Origin: an uncultured Kiritimatiellota bacterium
GTDB lineage: Bacteria > Verrucomicrobiota > Kiritimatiellia > RFP12 > UBA1067
Direction of reading: 5' to 3'
Length of the DNA stretch: 64,000 bases
Assembly: GCA_934635045.1 (NCBI GenBank)
Contig: CAKTZA010000001.1
Coordinates: forward strand, 112,841-176,840
Position numbers and translations under genes: made by a program. The notes under the pieces are model-generated. The model was not told the DNA's origin. It made no database searches and saw only the letters and a program-made list of their open reading frames with translations. Positions 25,386 to 33,417 of this stretch are shown here, piece by piece (positions within the stretch are counted from its first letter, which is position 1; each line of letters opens with the position of its first letter).

Positions 25386-26276
25386 TTAGCGTGCGACGGG
25401 GAGGTAGTGGAGCTTCTTCGCGGTCTCGCCGCCGTTCGCGAAGCACCAGTCGAAGTAGGCCTGAAGCGCGGCCTTCTTCTCCGCCGGCGTGTCGTTGCGC
25501 GTCAGGATGTAGGTCTTGCCGAGGATCGGCCAGTCGGCGGCGTCCGGCGCGGCGGTCTTGCCGTTGACGGCGAGGTGCGCGACGCTCAGCTTCGACTCCA
25601 GCGCGAAGGTGTATTCGGTGTAGCCGATCGCGCCCTTGATGCGCCGCACGTTGTTGCAGACGCCGGGGTTCTTCTGTCCGGCGATGCCGCACGGCCACTT
25701 CAGCTGGGTCGCCGCGCCGAAGCGCTCCTTCCACTCGGGCGAAACCGTCGAGAGGTAGGTCGTGAAGATGTGGGTCGTGCCCGAGCCGTCGCCGCGGTGG
25801 ACGACCGTGATCTTCAGGTTCGGCAGGGCGAGGCCGGGATTGAGCGCCGCGATCTTCGCATCGTTCCAGCGCGTGATCTTGCCGAGGTAGATGTCGGCGA
25901 GAGTCGCGCCGTCCAGCGTGAGCGCGCCGCTCGCGACGCCCGGCAGGTTCACGGCCGGGACGACGGCGCCGGAGACCATGTGGAACTGCGCGAGCCCGGC
26001 TTCCTTGCAGGCGTCGGCGGTGAGCGGCGCGTCCGTGCCCGCGAAGTCGACCGTGCCCGCCTTGATCTGGCTGATGCCGGCGGACGAGCCGACGGACTGG
26101 TAGTTGACCTTCGCGCCGAGGCCGCTCTGCGTGTAGGCGTAGCTCCAGGCCTGATAGAGCGGAGCCGGGAAGCTGCCGCCGGCGCCGTTGAGTTCGAGGC
26201 GGTCGGCCGCAAACGCCGCCGAGGCCGCGCAGACCGCGCTCAGCGCGGCAAGAGTTGATTTCGTCTTCGTGTTCAT
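25386..26276 (-). CDS. pstS: Phosphate-binding protein PstS
   Basis: A 296-residue periplasmic phosphate-binding protein. The signal peptide is LAALSAVCAASAAFA. The phosphate site is recognisable: GAGGSFPAPLYQAW, YQSVGSSAGI, DFAGTDAPL and HRGDGSGTTHIFT. The ATG at 26276 has AAAGGAGAAAAG upstream. The frame is open 114 bases further, but that extension covers the promoter. It is divergent from pstC-pstA and controlled by its own Pho box. Confidence 0.95.
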   Translation of the reverse strand: MNTKTKSTLAALSAVCAASAAFAADRLELNGAGGSFPAPLYQAWSYAYTQSGLGAKVNYQSVGSSAGISQIKAGTVDFAGTDAPLTADACKEAGLAQFHMVSGAVVPAVNLPGVASGALTLDGATLADIYLGKITRWNDAKIAALNPGLALPNLKITVVHRGDGSGTTHIFTTYLSTVSPEWKERFGAATQLKWPCGIAGQKNPGVCNNVRRIKGAIGYTEYTFALESKLSVAHLAVNGKTAAPDAADWPILGKTYILTRNDTPAEKKAALQAYFDWCFANGGETAKKLHYLPVAR

Positions 26277-26350
26277 TTTCTTTTCTCCTTTTTTCTTTGT
26301 TGCCTCGCCGGAATTGGCAGGCGTTTTCCTTTTTCTTGTCTGTGCCGCGT

Positions 26351-26392
26351 AGTATGGAATTTCTTTGTTAGGTGCAAATAAGGTCTTCATGA
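26351..26392 (-). promoter_or_regulatory. Pho box and -10 of pstS
   Basis: Three adjacent 11-base units on the minus strand, TCATGAAGACC, TTATTTGCACC and TAACAAAGAAA (26392 down to 26360), are followed after 3 bases by the -10 box CATACT (26356-26351). This fits PhoB/PhoP-type direct repeats replacing the -35. The mRNA leader is about 70 bases. Confidence 0.75.
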
Positions 26393-26501
26393 AAATTGCG
26401 TTAAATCTGTTTCGATGAGATAATCAAACTCCGATCCGTATGTCGGAGTTTGAGTTTTAACCTAAATGCGGCAGTTGAAGTTCACCCGAATCTTTATAAG
26501 C

Positions 26502-26669
26502 GCACACGGAGGCACGGAGACACGGAGTTTCTTCAAGATATCACACTCCGTGGCGCAACACGCGCTTTCACCCGTTGGGTGAACAGACAGACCACAGACG
26601 AGATGTGTTAGTTGCTAAAATCGACTTGAAATCCACGCATCTCTCCGTGTCTCCGTGCCTCCGTGTGAG
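26502..26669. repeat. Full family A palindrome between pstS and pstC
   Basis: Left arm CACACGGAGGCACGGAGACA at 26502 onward, right arm CTCCGTGTCTCCGTGCCTCC up to 26669, with about 115 bases between. It sits between the two divergent Pho-controlled promoters without touching either. Confidence 0.85.
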
Positions 26670-26710
26670 ACATTCGTTTCTCAACTGCTTTTTTAGGTTT
26701 AACGAAATCC

Positions 26711-26752
26711 TCACAAAGACCTTATTTGCACCTAACAAAGAAAACGCATACT
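26711..26752 (+). promoter_or_regulatory. Pho box and -10 of pstC (leaderless)
   Basis: Units TCACAAAGACC, TTATTTGCACC and TAACAAAGAAA (26711-26743), a 3-base gap, then CATACT (26747-26752). The pstC ATG is 8 bases further with no Shine-Dalgarno, predicting a leaderless mRNA. The block is an inverted copy of the pstS promoter. Confidence 0.75.
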
Positions 26753-26760
26753 GTGCGGCG

Positions 26761-27618
26761 ATGAAAACGAAAGTCGATACCATGTTCAAGTCCGTCTGCT
26801 TTGTCGGCGCGGCCTTGGGGCTTGTCCTCGCCGTCGCGCTCGTGTGCGAACTGGGGTTCGCCTCGTCCGGCATCTGGCGCGCGGAGGGCCTCAAGTTCCT
26901 CTTCTCGTCGAACTGGGATCCGGGCGCCGGCGCGTTCGGCGCGGCCGGGGCCGTCGTCGGCACGCTCGCGACGACCGCGCTCGCGCTCCTGCTCGCCGTG
27001 CCGCTCGCCTTCGCCGCCGCGCTCTTCGTGAACGACGCGCCGCCGTGGGCGGCGAAGCCCCTCGCGCACGCGCTCGACCTGCTTGCGGCGATTCCGAGCG
27101 TCATCTACGGCATGTGGGGGCTGTTCGTCCTCTGTCCGCTCCTTCAGGACGCCCTCGCGCGGCTCGGCGTCGAGACGACGGGCTTCGGGCTCCTGCCGGC
27201 GGCGCTCGTCCTGACCTTGATGGTGCTGCCCTACATCTCCGCCGTCATGCGCGACGTGCTCGCGCAGGCGCCCGTCGCCCTCGTCGAAGCGGCGCGGGGC
27301 ATCGGCTGCACGCGCTGGGAGGCCACCTGGCACGTCGTCGTGCGCGCCCAGCGGCGCGGCCTCGTCGGCGGCATCCTCATCGGCCTCGGACGCGCCCTCG
27401 GCGAGACGATGGCCGTCCTCTTCGTCTGCGGCGGCGTGACGGAGATCCCGACGGGGCTCTTCGAGGGCTGCACGACGATCGCCGCCACGCTCGCGAACGA
27501 CTTCGCCGAAGCGGACGGCCTCCACAAGAGCGCGCTCTTCGGGCTCGGCGCGATCCTGCTCGTGCTGGAGTTCGGCATTCAAATCATCACCCAGAGCCTG
27601 GTCAAGAACAAGGCCTAA
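26761..27618 (+). CDS. pstC: Phosphate ABC transporter permease PstC
   Basis: A 285-residue inner-membrane subunit of the high-affinity phosphate transporter. It has about six helices, IPSVIYGMWGLFVLCP near the middle, and the EAA loop EAARGIGCTRWEATWHVVV that docks PstB, then RALGETMAVLFVCGG. The start at 26761 is fixed by the Pho promoter: the -10 ends 8 bases before it, and the longer open frame reads through the promoter and repeat. pstA follows after 36 bases. Confidence 0.95.
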   Translation: MKTKVDTMFKSVCFVGAALGLVLAVALVCELGFASSGIWRAEGLKFLFSSNWDPGAGAFGAAGAVVGTLATTALALLLAVPLAFAAALFVNDAPPWAAKPLAHALDLLAAIPSVIYGMWGLFVLCPLLQDALARLGVETTGFGLLPAALVLTLMVLPYISAVMRDVLAQAPVALVEAARGIGCTRWEATWHVVVRAQRRGLVGGILIGLGRALGETMAVLFVCGGVTEIPTGLFEGCTTIAATLANDFAEADGLHKSALFGLGAILLVLEFGIQIITQSLVKNKA

Positions 27619-27654
27619 ATTCAAAACCGACAACAAACGACAGAAGGAGCTTTC

Positions 27655-28503
27655 ATGACGACACGACCCGCGACGTTCCGAAAGGCGACCGACTGCGCGA
27701 TGCGCGGCTTCTCCGCGTGCGCGACGGCGCTTGCGCTCGGCCTCATGGCCTGGATCCTCTACGTGCTCGTGCGCGAGGGCGCGCCCGCCCTCTCGTGCGA
27801 ACTGTTGACGCACGTCTCAAAGCCCTACGGCGAAGCGGACGGCGGCATTGCGAATGCGCTGCTCGGCACGGCGCTCATCACGGGCGGCGCGGCGATTCTC
27901 GCGATTCCGCCCGCCCTCGCCGCCGGCATCTACCTCGCCGAGTTCGGGCGCGAGGGGCGTTTCGCGGCATTCGTCCGCTTCACGGTAAACGCGCTGATGG
28001 GCGTGCCGAGCGTCATCGTCGGCCTCTTCGTCTACGGCATTCTCGTCGCGACGACCGGCCACTTCTCGGGGTTCGCCGGCTCGGTCGCGCTCGCGATCCT
28101 CATGTTCCCGGTCGTCGTGCGCACGGCCGAAGACCAGCTCGCAGGCGTGCCCGACACGCTGCGCGAATCGGGGCTCGCGCTCGGCGCGACGCGCGCGCGC
28201 GTCACGCTCGGCCTCGTCTGCCGCGCGGCGAAGGGCGGGCTGCTGACGGGCATTCTGCTCGCCGTCGCGCGCGTCTCGGGCGAGACGGCCCCGCTGCTCT
28301 TCACCGCGCTCTACGCCGACGCCTGGCCGACAAACTACTTCTCGGGGCCGACGGCGTCCGCGCCCGTCTTCATCACGAACGCCACGATGGACTCGCCGTT
28401 CGAGGCGATGCACCGCGTCGGCTGGGGCGCGGCGCTCGTCGTCGCGGGCGCGATTCTCGCGCTGAACATCATCGTTCGCGCCCTCGCCCAGCGCCGCCGC
28501 TGA
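27655..28503 (+). CDS. pstA: Phosphate ABC transporter permease PstA
   Basis: A 282-residue partner of PstC. VPSVIVGLFVYGILV, the EAA-type loop ESGLALGATRARVTLGLV and RVSGETAPLLFTALYAD are PstA hallmarks. Membrane helices are regularly spaced and length is normal. It has an AGGAG site before the ATG. Two 70-base hairpin repeats follow its stop codon, and pstB has its own Pho promoter. Confidence 0.95.
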   Translation: MTTRPATFRKATDCAMRGFSACATALALGLMAWILYVLVREGAPALSCELLTHVSKPYGEADGGIANALLGTALITGGAAILAIPPALAAGIYLAEFGREGRFAAFVRFTVNALMGVPSVIVGLFVYGILVATTGHFSGFAGSVALAILMFPVVVRTAEDQLAGVPDTLRESGLALGATRARVTLGLVCRAAKGGLLTGILLAVARVSGETAPLLFTALYADAWPTNYFSGPTASAPVFITNATMDSPFEAMHRVGWGAALVVAGAILALNIIVRALAQRRR

Positions 28504-28506
28504 AGA

Positions 28507-28637
28507 AAGGTTCTCGGCCTTGCGGCGAGAACCGCAGGACGGCCGCGATAGCCGAAGCCCGCCGCGCCGCCGAAGGAAGGTTCTCGGCCTCGCGGCGAGA
28601 ACCGCAGGACGGCCGCGATAGCCAAAGCCCGCGCCGA
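28507..28637. repeat. Two tandem 70-base units with a GGTTCTCG hairpin
   Basis: A unit beginning AGGTTCTCGGCC and containing CGAGAACCGCAGGACGGCC is present twice at a 70-base period, directly after pstA. Each has an 8-bp stem GGTTCTCG/CGAGAACC. It could attenuate transcription between pstA and pstB. No U-tract follows, so it is not a classic terminator. Confidence 0.75.
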
Positions 28638-28701
28638 CCTGCCCGCCGATTGCCGTCCTGACGCGACGCCGCGAGGCCGTCGCGCCATTCTAACCAAATC
28701 T

Positions 28702-28743
28702 TCACAAACCCCTTATCAGCCCCTAACAAAGAAAGCGCATACT
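28702..28743 (+). promoter_or_regulatory. Pho box and -10 of pstB (leaderless)
   Basis: Units TCACAAACCCC, TTATCAGCCCC and TAACAAAGAAA (28702-28734), 3 bases, then CATACT (28738-28743). The pstB ATG at 28752 is 8 bases downstream without a ribosome-binding site. Spacing is identical to the pstC and pstS promoters. Confidence 0.75.
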
Positions 28744-28751
28744 ACCCGACG

Positions 28752-29513
28752 ATGAAACCGAACTACAAGATCGTCACGAAGAACCTCAACTTCTTTTACG
28801 GCGAACACCAGGCGCTGTTCGACAACGACCTCGCCATCGAGGCGAACAAGATCACCGCCATCATCGGCCCGTCGGGCTGCGGCAAGTCGACCCACCTGCG
28901 CATCTACAACCGCATCTACGAGCTCCATCGCGGCCAGCGGGCGGAAGGCGAAGTGCTGCTCGACGGCCAGAACATCCTCGCGCCCGACGTCGACCGCCTC
29001 GACCTGCGGCGGCGCATCGGCATGATCTTCCAGAAGCCGACGCCGTTCCCGATGAGCGTCTTCGACAACGTCGCCTACCCGCTCAAGCTTCATTTCAAGA
29101 TGAACCGCCGCGAAATCGCCCATCGCGTCGAGGAGGCCCTGCGCGGCGCGGCGCTCTGGGACGAAGTCAAGGACAAGCTCGACGAGCCCGGCACGGCCCT
29201 CTCGGGCGGACAGCAGCAACGGCTCTGCATCGCCCGCGCCCTCGCCGCCGAGCCGGAAGTCCTGCTCATGGACGAGCCGACGAGCGCGATCGACCCCGTC
29301 GGCACGCTGAAGATCGAAGAGCTGATGGCGCGTCTGCGCAACCGCTTCACGATCGTCATCGTCACGCACAACATGCAGCAGGCCTCGCGCATTTCGGACG
29401 TCACCGCCTTCTTCTACAAGGGCCGCATCGTCGAGGTCGGCCCGACCAAGGAAATCTTCACTAACCCCAAGAACAAGCAAACGGAAGACTACGTCTCCGG
29501 GAGATTCGGCTAA
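28752..29513 (+). CDS. pstB: Phosphate ABC transporter ATPase PstB
   Basis: A 253-residue ATPase. Walker A is GPSGCGKST. The PstB-specific IFQKPTPFPMSVFDNVAYPL Q-loop region is present, as are the signature LSGGQQQRLCIARAL, Walker B VLLMDEPTSAIDP and switch IVTHNMQQ. It energises phosphate import through PstCA. It is driven by its own Pho box, so pstB-phoU can be made apart from pstCA. phoU starts 1 base after the stop. Confidence 0.97.
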   Translation: MKPNYKIVTKNLNFFYGEHQALFDNDLAIEANKITAIIGPSGCGKSTHLRIYNRIYELHRGQRAEGEVLLDGQNILAPDVDRLDLRRRIGMIFQKPTPFPMSVFDNVAYPLKLHFKMNRREIAHRVEEALRGAALWDEVKDKLDEPGTALSGGQQQRLCIARALAAEPEVLLMDEPTSAIDPVGTLKIEELMARLRNRFTIVIVTHNMQQASRISDVTAFFYKGRIVEVGPTKEIFTNPKNKQTEDYVSGRFG

Positions 29514-29514
29514 C

Positions 29515-29898
29515 ATGACCATGAAAGTACACTTCGAAGAGGCCCTCGCGGCCCTCAAGAACGACCTGCGGGAAAACGCGGAACGCGCCGAGGCCGCCGT
29601 CAAGGCGGCTCTCCGCGCCCTGGAGCGCGAGGACGCGGCCCTCGCCGACGCCGTCATCGACGGCGACACGGCCATCGACCTCGCCGAGAACGCCATCGAG
29701 GAGAAGTGCCTCGACATTCTCGCGCTCTACCAGCCCGTCGCGACCGACCTCCGGCGCGTCGTCACCATCCTCAAGACGAATGGGCAAATCGAGCGGCTCG
29801 GCGACCTCGCGACCAACATCGCCGAGGACGTCATCTACCTGAAGCGCGCCGAGATCGTGCGGCACGAGCTGCCGAAGGCTCCGCACACGCCCGCCTGA
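29515..29898 (+). CDS. phoU: PhoU-like protein, single-domain
   Basis: A 127-residue PhoU homologue. PhoU proteins normally have about 220-240 residues in two three-helix repeats and link PstB to the PhoR kinase. Here only one repeat is present: VKAALRALEREDAALADAVI, IEEKCLDILALYQPVATDLR and NGQIERLGDLATNIAEDV, which carry the metal-binding E/DxxxD pattern. The frame then ends with a short Pro-rich tail. Downstream DNA does not encode the second repeat in any frame I could recognise. It may be a natural short form acting as a dimer or a truncated gene. Confidence 0.85.
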   Translation: MTMKVHFEEALAALKNDLRENAERAEAAVKAALRALEREDAALADAVIDGDTAIDLAENAIEEKCLDILALYQPVATDLRRVVTILKTNGQIERLGDLATNIAEDVIYLKRAEIVRHELPKAPHTPA

Positions 29899-29917
29899 CG
29901 AGCGCGTTGGCGCGCCG

Positions 29918-30289
29918 CTACAAGGTCGCGACGAAGCGCGCGACGGCGGCGGCCACGCCCGCCTCGTCCATCGCGTCGACGTCGCCAAGCCCACCGAGAA
30001 ACAGCGTGAACGACCGCCACGAGGCGTCAAGCCACGCGGTGATTTCGGCTTCGCACGTCTTGTCGGGATCGTAGCGCACGAGCAGGTTCCCCGTCACGAG
30101 GCAAAGTTCGGCATCCGTCACGCCCGGACGCTTCAGGACGCAGTCGCGGAAGATCCCCGCGAACTTCGCCGCAAGTTCGGGATACTGGCGTACGCCGCCG
30201 ATCGCGACGCGGACGCGCCCCGGCAGCGAATGCACGATGCGGATGCCGCCGACGCATTTCAGATAGGCCTGAATGAACGGATTCATCAT
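29918..30289 (-). CDS. HMA_2-type small protein
   Basis: A 123-residue protein with IRIVHSLPGRVRVAIGGVRQ near the start and GNLLVRYDPDKTCEAEITAW later. This LPGRxR...VxYDP pattern is the HMA_2 domain, a ferredoxin-like fold related to heavy-metal-associated domains but lacking the CxxC metal site. It follows a similar gene by 3 bases, so the two form an operon. It has no membrane segment. Function is unknown; metal or magnesome-type membrane roles have been suggested for relatives. Confidence 0.65.
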   Translation of the reverse strand: MMNPFIQAYLKCVGGIRIVHSLPGRVRVAIGGVRQYPELAAKFAGIFRDCVLKRPGVTDAELCLVTGNLLVRYDPDKTCEAEITAWLDASWRSFTLFLGGLGDVDAMDEAGVAAAVARFVATL

Positions 30290-30292
30290 CGT

Positions 30293-30796
30293 TCAGTCTC
30301 CCGTGCGCGAAAGGGAGCGATGCAGCCACCAGAGCACCGCGAGCGGCGAGAACTTCGGGCCGCCGCGCCCCGTGATGCCGCGCACGAACGTGACGATCAG
30401 CAGCACCGTCATCAGCGCGGGGATGTCAAGGACGCCGCCCGAACGGCGCAGCACCGCCTGGTTGAGCGCATAGTGAATGGCGTTCAGCTCGCCGCCCACA
30501 AGCGAGCGGTGGCTGCGGAACGCCGTCTCGAAGTCGAAGCCGTGCGTCGCGGCGGCCACCACGAGCGACGGCGTGAGCTTCGCCGCGTCATAGCGAACGA
30601 GCGTCGTGCCGAGGGTCGGGTTCACCGAGACCGCCGAAATGCCGTCGAGCCGCTTCAGGCTCGCGGCGAACTCCGCCATCGCCCGCGCCCGCTGCGCGAG
30701 AGACGGAATCCTCAGCCTCAGCCGACCGGGCAGCGCATGCACGACCTCCAGCACGCCCGTGAACGAGACGATTTGCTTTACTGCGTTTTTCATCAT
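30293..30796 (-). CDS. HMA_2-domain protein with a membrane anchor
   Basis: A 167-residue protein with the same HMA_2 pattern as its neighbour (VLEVVHALPGRLRLRIPSLA, LGTTLVRYDAAKL). It adds a C-terminal hydrophobic segment LDIPALMTVLLIVTFVRGI and KFSPLAVLWWLHRS. The CxxC motif of metal chaperones is absent. It is first in a two-gene operon convergent with phoU. The pair may form a membrane-associated complex (inference). Confidence 0.65.
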   Translation of the reverse strand: MMKNAVKQIVSFTGVLEVVHALPGRLRLRIPSLAQRARAMAEFAASLKRLDGISAVSVNPTLGTTLVRYDAAKLTPSLVVAAATHGFDFETAFRSHRSLVGGELNAIHYALNQAVLRRSGGVLDIPALMTVLLIVTFVRGITGRGGPKFSPLAVLWWLHRSLSRTGD

Positions 30797-30829
30797 GTCA
30801 GATAGTTTATCATGCTGTACTTTGCCGCG

Positions 30830-32056
30830 TCAAGGACGAACCGCCCCTTCTGCGGCTTCAGGTCTCGCGGAACCGTCCTGCCGGACGAGCGCGGCGGCGA
30901 AAGCCCCGTCGTGTCCCGTCTCGAACGGCACGGACTCCGACGTCTCACGCAACGTGAAGTCGGGGTGGCGCGCGAGGAACGCCTCGACCTGTTCGCCGTT
31001 TTCCTCCGGCTCGTTCGAGCACGTCGAATAGACGAGCGTGCCGCCCAGCGCGACATGCGCCGCCGCCGCGTCGAGGATCTCCGCCTGAAGACTCACGAGC
31101 TCGGCGAGCTTCGCCTCGCTCCAGTTCCACCGCGCATCGGGCCGCCGCCGGAAGACCCCCGTGTTGGAGCACGGCGCATCGACGAGAACCTTGGGGAAAT
31201 GATCGAATGGTCGAATCGTCGAATAATCGAATGTCTGAGAATTGAGCCGCTTGTCCCTCACGTCACGCAAGTCCCCAACGACTTTCACGTCCGCGAGCTT
31301 CAGCCGCCGCAGGTTCTCCTCCAGCCGCGCGCGGCGGCGCGGGTTGATCTCGCACGCCGTCACGTCCGCCCCGCGCCACGCGAGCTGGACGGTCTTGCCG
31401 CCCGGCGCCGCGCAGGCGTCGAGGATGCGTTCGCCCGGCTGCGGATCGAGCAGCGCGACCGCGAGGTGCGTGCCCGGATCCTGCACGATGAAGTCGCCCG
31501 TCGCAAAGCCGGGCACGTCGGACACCTTCTGTCCGCGTTCGAGCTGCGTGAACGTGCCGTCCTTGCGCGCAAGGTAGGTGACGGCCGGCGCGTTGTGCCA
31601 CGCGGCGAGCCGTTCGGCGTTCGCCGCGCCGAACCGCGCCGTCCAGCGGCGCACGAGCGCCGTGGGGAACGTCTCCAGCTCCGTGCCGAGCGAGACGGAT
31701 GCGCGCTGGCGGATGAGATTGCGCAGAACGCCGTTGACGACGCGCGCAATGGACGGGTTCTCGCACGCCTTCGCCGCGCTGACCGTCTCGTTGACCGCCG
31801 CGAAGTCGGGCACGTCGTCCATGTAGAGAACCTGCGCCGCGCCGACGTAGAGCAGGGCCTCCAGCTCGCCCTTCGGCCACTGCTTCACGAACGCGCCGAG
31901 GATGTGCCGCAGGGGGCGCAGCCGCCGGATCACCGTGTAGACGAGATCCTGCACGAACGCGCGATCCGGCCCATCGGGCAGGAGGTTCGCGGGGAACTCC
32001 TTCGTGAGCAGCCAGCGGGCGACGACGAACGCCGCCGTGCGACGCGCGTTCGTCAC
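30830..32056 (-). CDS. rsmB: 16S rRNA m5C967 methyltransferase RsmB, with repeat-derived insertion
   Basis: A 408-residue RsmB. The NusB-like N-terminal domain is followed by a methyltransferase with SAM motif ILDACAAPGGKTVQL, motif IV DAPCSNTG (release Cys) and motif VI YSTCSNEPEENG (nucleophile Cys). Start is the GTG at 32056, overlapping the stop of the upstream gene by GTGA. Between GDLRDVRD and KVLVDAPCSNTG, where relatives have a few residues, about 19 residues containing FDYSTIRPFDHF are encoded by a family C repeat. Catalytic motifs remain intact, so activity is probably retained. Confidence 0.92.
   Translation of the reverse strand: MTNARRTAAFVVARWLLTKEFPANLLPDGPDRAFVQDLVYTVIRRLRPLRHILGAFVKQWPKGELEALLYVGAAQVLYMDDVPDFAAVNETVSAAKACENPSIARVVNGVLRNLIRQRASVSLGTELETFPTALVRRWTARFGAANAERLAAWHNAPAVTYLARKDGTFTQLERGQKVSDVPGFATGDFIVQDPGTHLAVALLDPQPGERILDACAAPGGKTVQLAWRGADVTACEINPRRRARLEENLRRLKLADVKVVGDLRDVRDKRLNSQTFDYSTIRPFDHFPKVLVDAPCSNTGVFRRRPDARWNWSEAKLAELVSLQAEILDAAAAHVALGGTLVYSTCSNEPEENGEQVEAFLARHPDFTLRETSESVPFETGHDGAFAAALVRQDGSARPEAAEGAVRP
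31199..31246. repeat. Family C repeat inside rsmB
   Basis: Units ATCGAATGGTCGAATCGTCG in the coding region keep the rsmB frame and add about 19 residues to a surface loop before motif IV. Confidence 0.85.
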
Positions 32057-33390
32057 TCCGCCCCCAGTGCGAGGCCGACCTTCGCGAGATCCTTCGCGTC
32101 GAGCGCGTAGACGGGATCGATCTCGATCGGCACGTCCTTCGGAACCGTCATGCCGATCTCGGCGAACCACTTTGTCCACTTCGCCCGCAGGTCGGCCTGG
32201 CACGTCGCGGGCGAGTCATTGCCCTCGGCGTTCTTGACCGGCGAGAACTCCTCCTTTTGGTCGAACGCGAGAAACGCCGCGCGCTTCGCCTTCGGCAGGA
32301 TGTCGAAGATGAACTTCTCGAACTTGTAGCCGTTAGGCTCCTTCGGCTGGACGACCTTGCCCTTCTCGACGAACGGAATCTTCTTGAACGCGAGGTGGAG
32401 CGGCATCGCCTTCGCGGCCTCGCGGGCGAGGAACGCGCGGTCGAAGACATGGATCGCTGGCGAGCCGTAGAGGAAGTAGAGCTTGCCGTCCTTCTCGCGC
32501 AGGCACTGCTCCTTCGTCATCTCGGTGTACTCGACCATGCGGAAGGTCTTGCCGAACTGCATCGGGATGCCGACCTTCTCGAACGGGTCGCGCTTCGCGC
32601 AGAGCTTGAGCGAATACTCCGACTTCTGGAGCACGTGGTAGCCGATGAACGCCGGGTCGGCGATCTCGACGAGCGGGTTGTCGACCTGGAAGAAGAAGAC
32701 GGACTTGATGCCGCGCGCGCGCATGTCGTCCAGCGCGCCCGAGCGACGGAGCGCCGCGAGCAGGCCACCGTGCCCGTCCGGGCTCATGAAGATGTGTCCG
32801 GGACGGTCGAGGATGATCTTGCCGTCCTTCGTCATGCCGGGCCACATGCCCTGCGTGAAGAAGAAGACGTTCTTCGGGTCGAGACCGAAAAAGTCGTTCT
32901 CCTCAAAGCACCGCTGCGTCGCCGCGTTGTTCGCCTCGCTCGTCATCACGTAGAACGGGATCGTCGCGCCGTAGCGGATCGACCGCGCGAGAATCTTGCG
33001 CGCGTGGAAGTAGAAGAGCGGCGCGCCGGTGATCGGGCCGATCGCGTAGCAGCCCTTCGGGCCGTCGTAGCCGAGACGCGAACCCTGCCCGCCCGCGACG
33101 AGGAGCGCCGCGACGCGCCCGGTGCGCAGTTCCTTCTCGCCGGCGGCAATCGCCTTCTTCAGCGCCGCGCCCGACAGCTCGGCGACCTTCGGCGCCAGCC
33201 CCGTCGAGGAGTCGAAGCGGTCACCGCCCGTCTCCAGCGCCGCCGCGCACTGCTTCAGGCTCTTCGGCTCGATCGTCGCGATCTGCGCGAGCAGTTCCTT
33301 GCGCTCGTTCTTCGCGAGCCTCTTCCAATAGGCGAGCACGTGTTCCTGCCCGCACGACTTCAGCAGCCTCTCGGCCTCGGTGTAGTTCAT
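32053..33390 (-). CDS. UDP-sugar pyrophosphorylase (UDPGP family)
   Basis: A 445-residue nucleotidyltransferase of the eukaryote-like UDPGP family, making a UDP-sugar from UTP and a sugar-1-phosphate. The nucleotide loop is LLVAGGQGSRLGYDGPKGCY. FFFTQGMWPGM, FMSPDGHGGLLAAL, FQVDNPLVEIADPAFIGYH and KFEKFIFDILPKAK match UDP-N-acetylglucosamine/glucose pyrophosphorylases of this type. UDP-GlcNAc versus UDP-Glc cannot be decided by eye. A TATAAT box (33417-33422) overlaps the stop of the upstream gene, and AAGGAG precedes the ATG. It is translationally coupled to rsmB. Confidence 0.88.
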   Translation of the reverse strand: MNYTEAERLLKSCGQEHVLAYWKRLAKNERKELLAQIATIEPKSLKQCAAALETGGDRFDSSTGLAPKVAELSGAALKKAIAAGEKELRTGRVAALLVAGGQGSRLGYDGPKGCYAIGPITGAPLFYFHARKILARSIRYGATIPFYVMTSEANNAATQRCFEENDFFGLDPKNVFFFTQGMWPGMTKDGKIILDRPGHIFMSPDGHGGLLAALRRSGALDDMRARGIKSVFFFQVDNPLVEIADPAFIGYHVLQKSEYSLKLCAKRDPFEKVGIPMQFGKTFRMVEYTEMTKEQCLREKDGKLYFLYGSPAIHVFDRAFLAREAAKAMPLHLAFKKIPFVEKGKVVQPKEPNGYKFEKFIFDILPKAKRAAFLAFDQKEEFSPVKNAEGNDSPATCQADLRAKWTKWFAEIGMTVPKDVPIEIDPVYALDAKDLAKVGLALGAE

Positions 33391-33417
33391 CGACTGGTCT
33401 CCTTGATCATGTTGACA

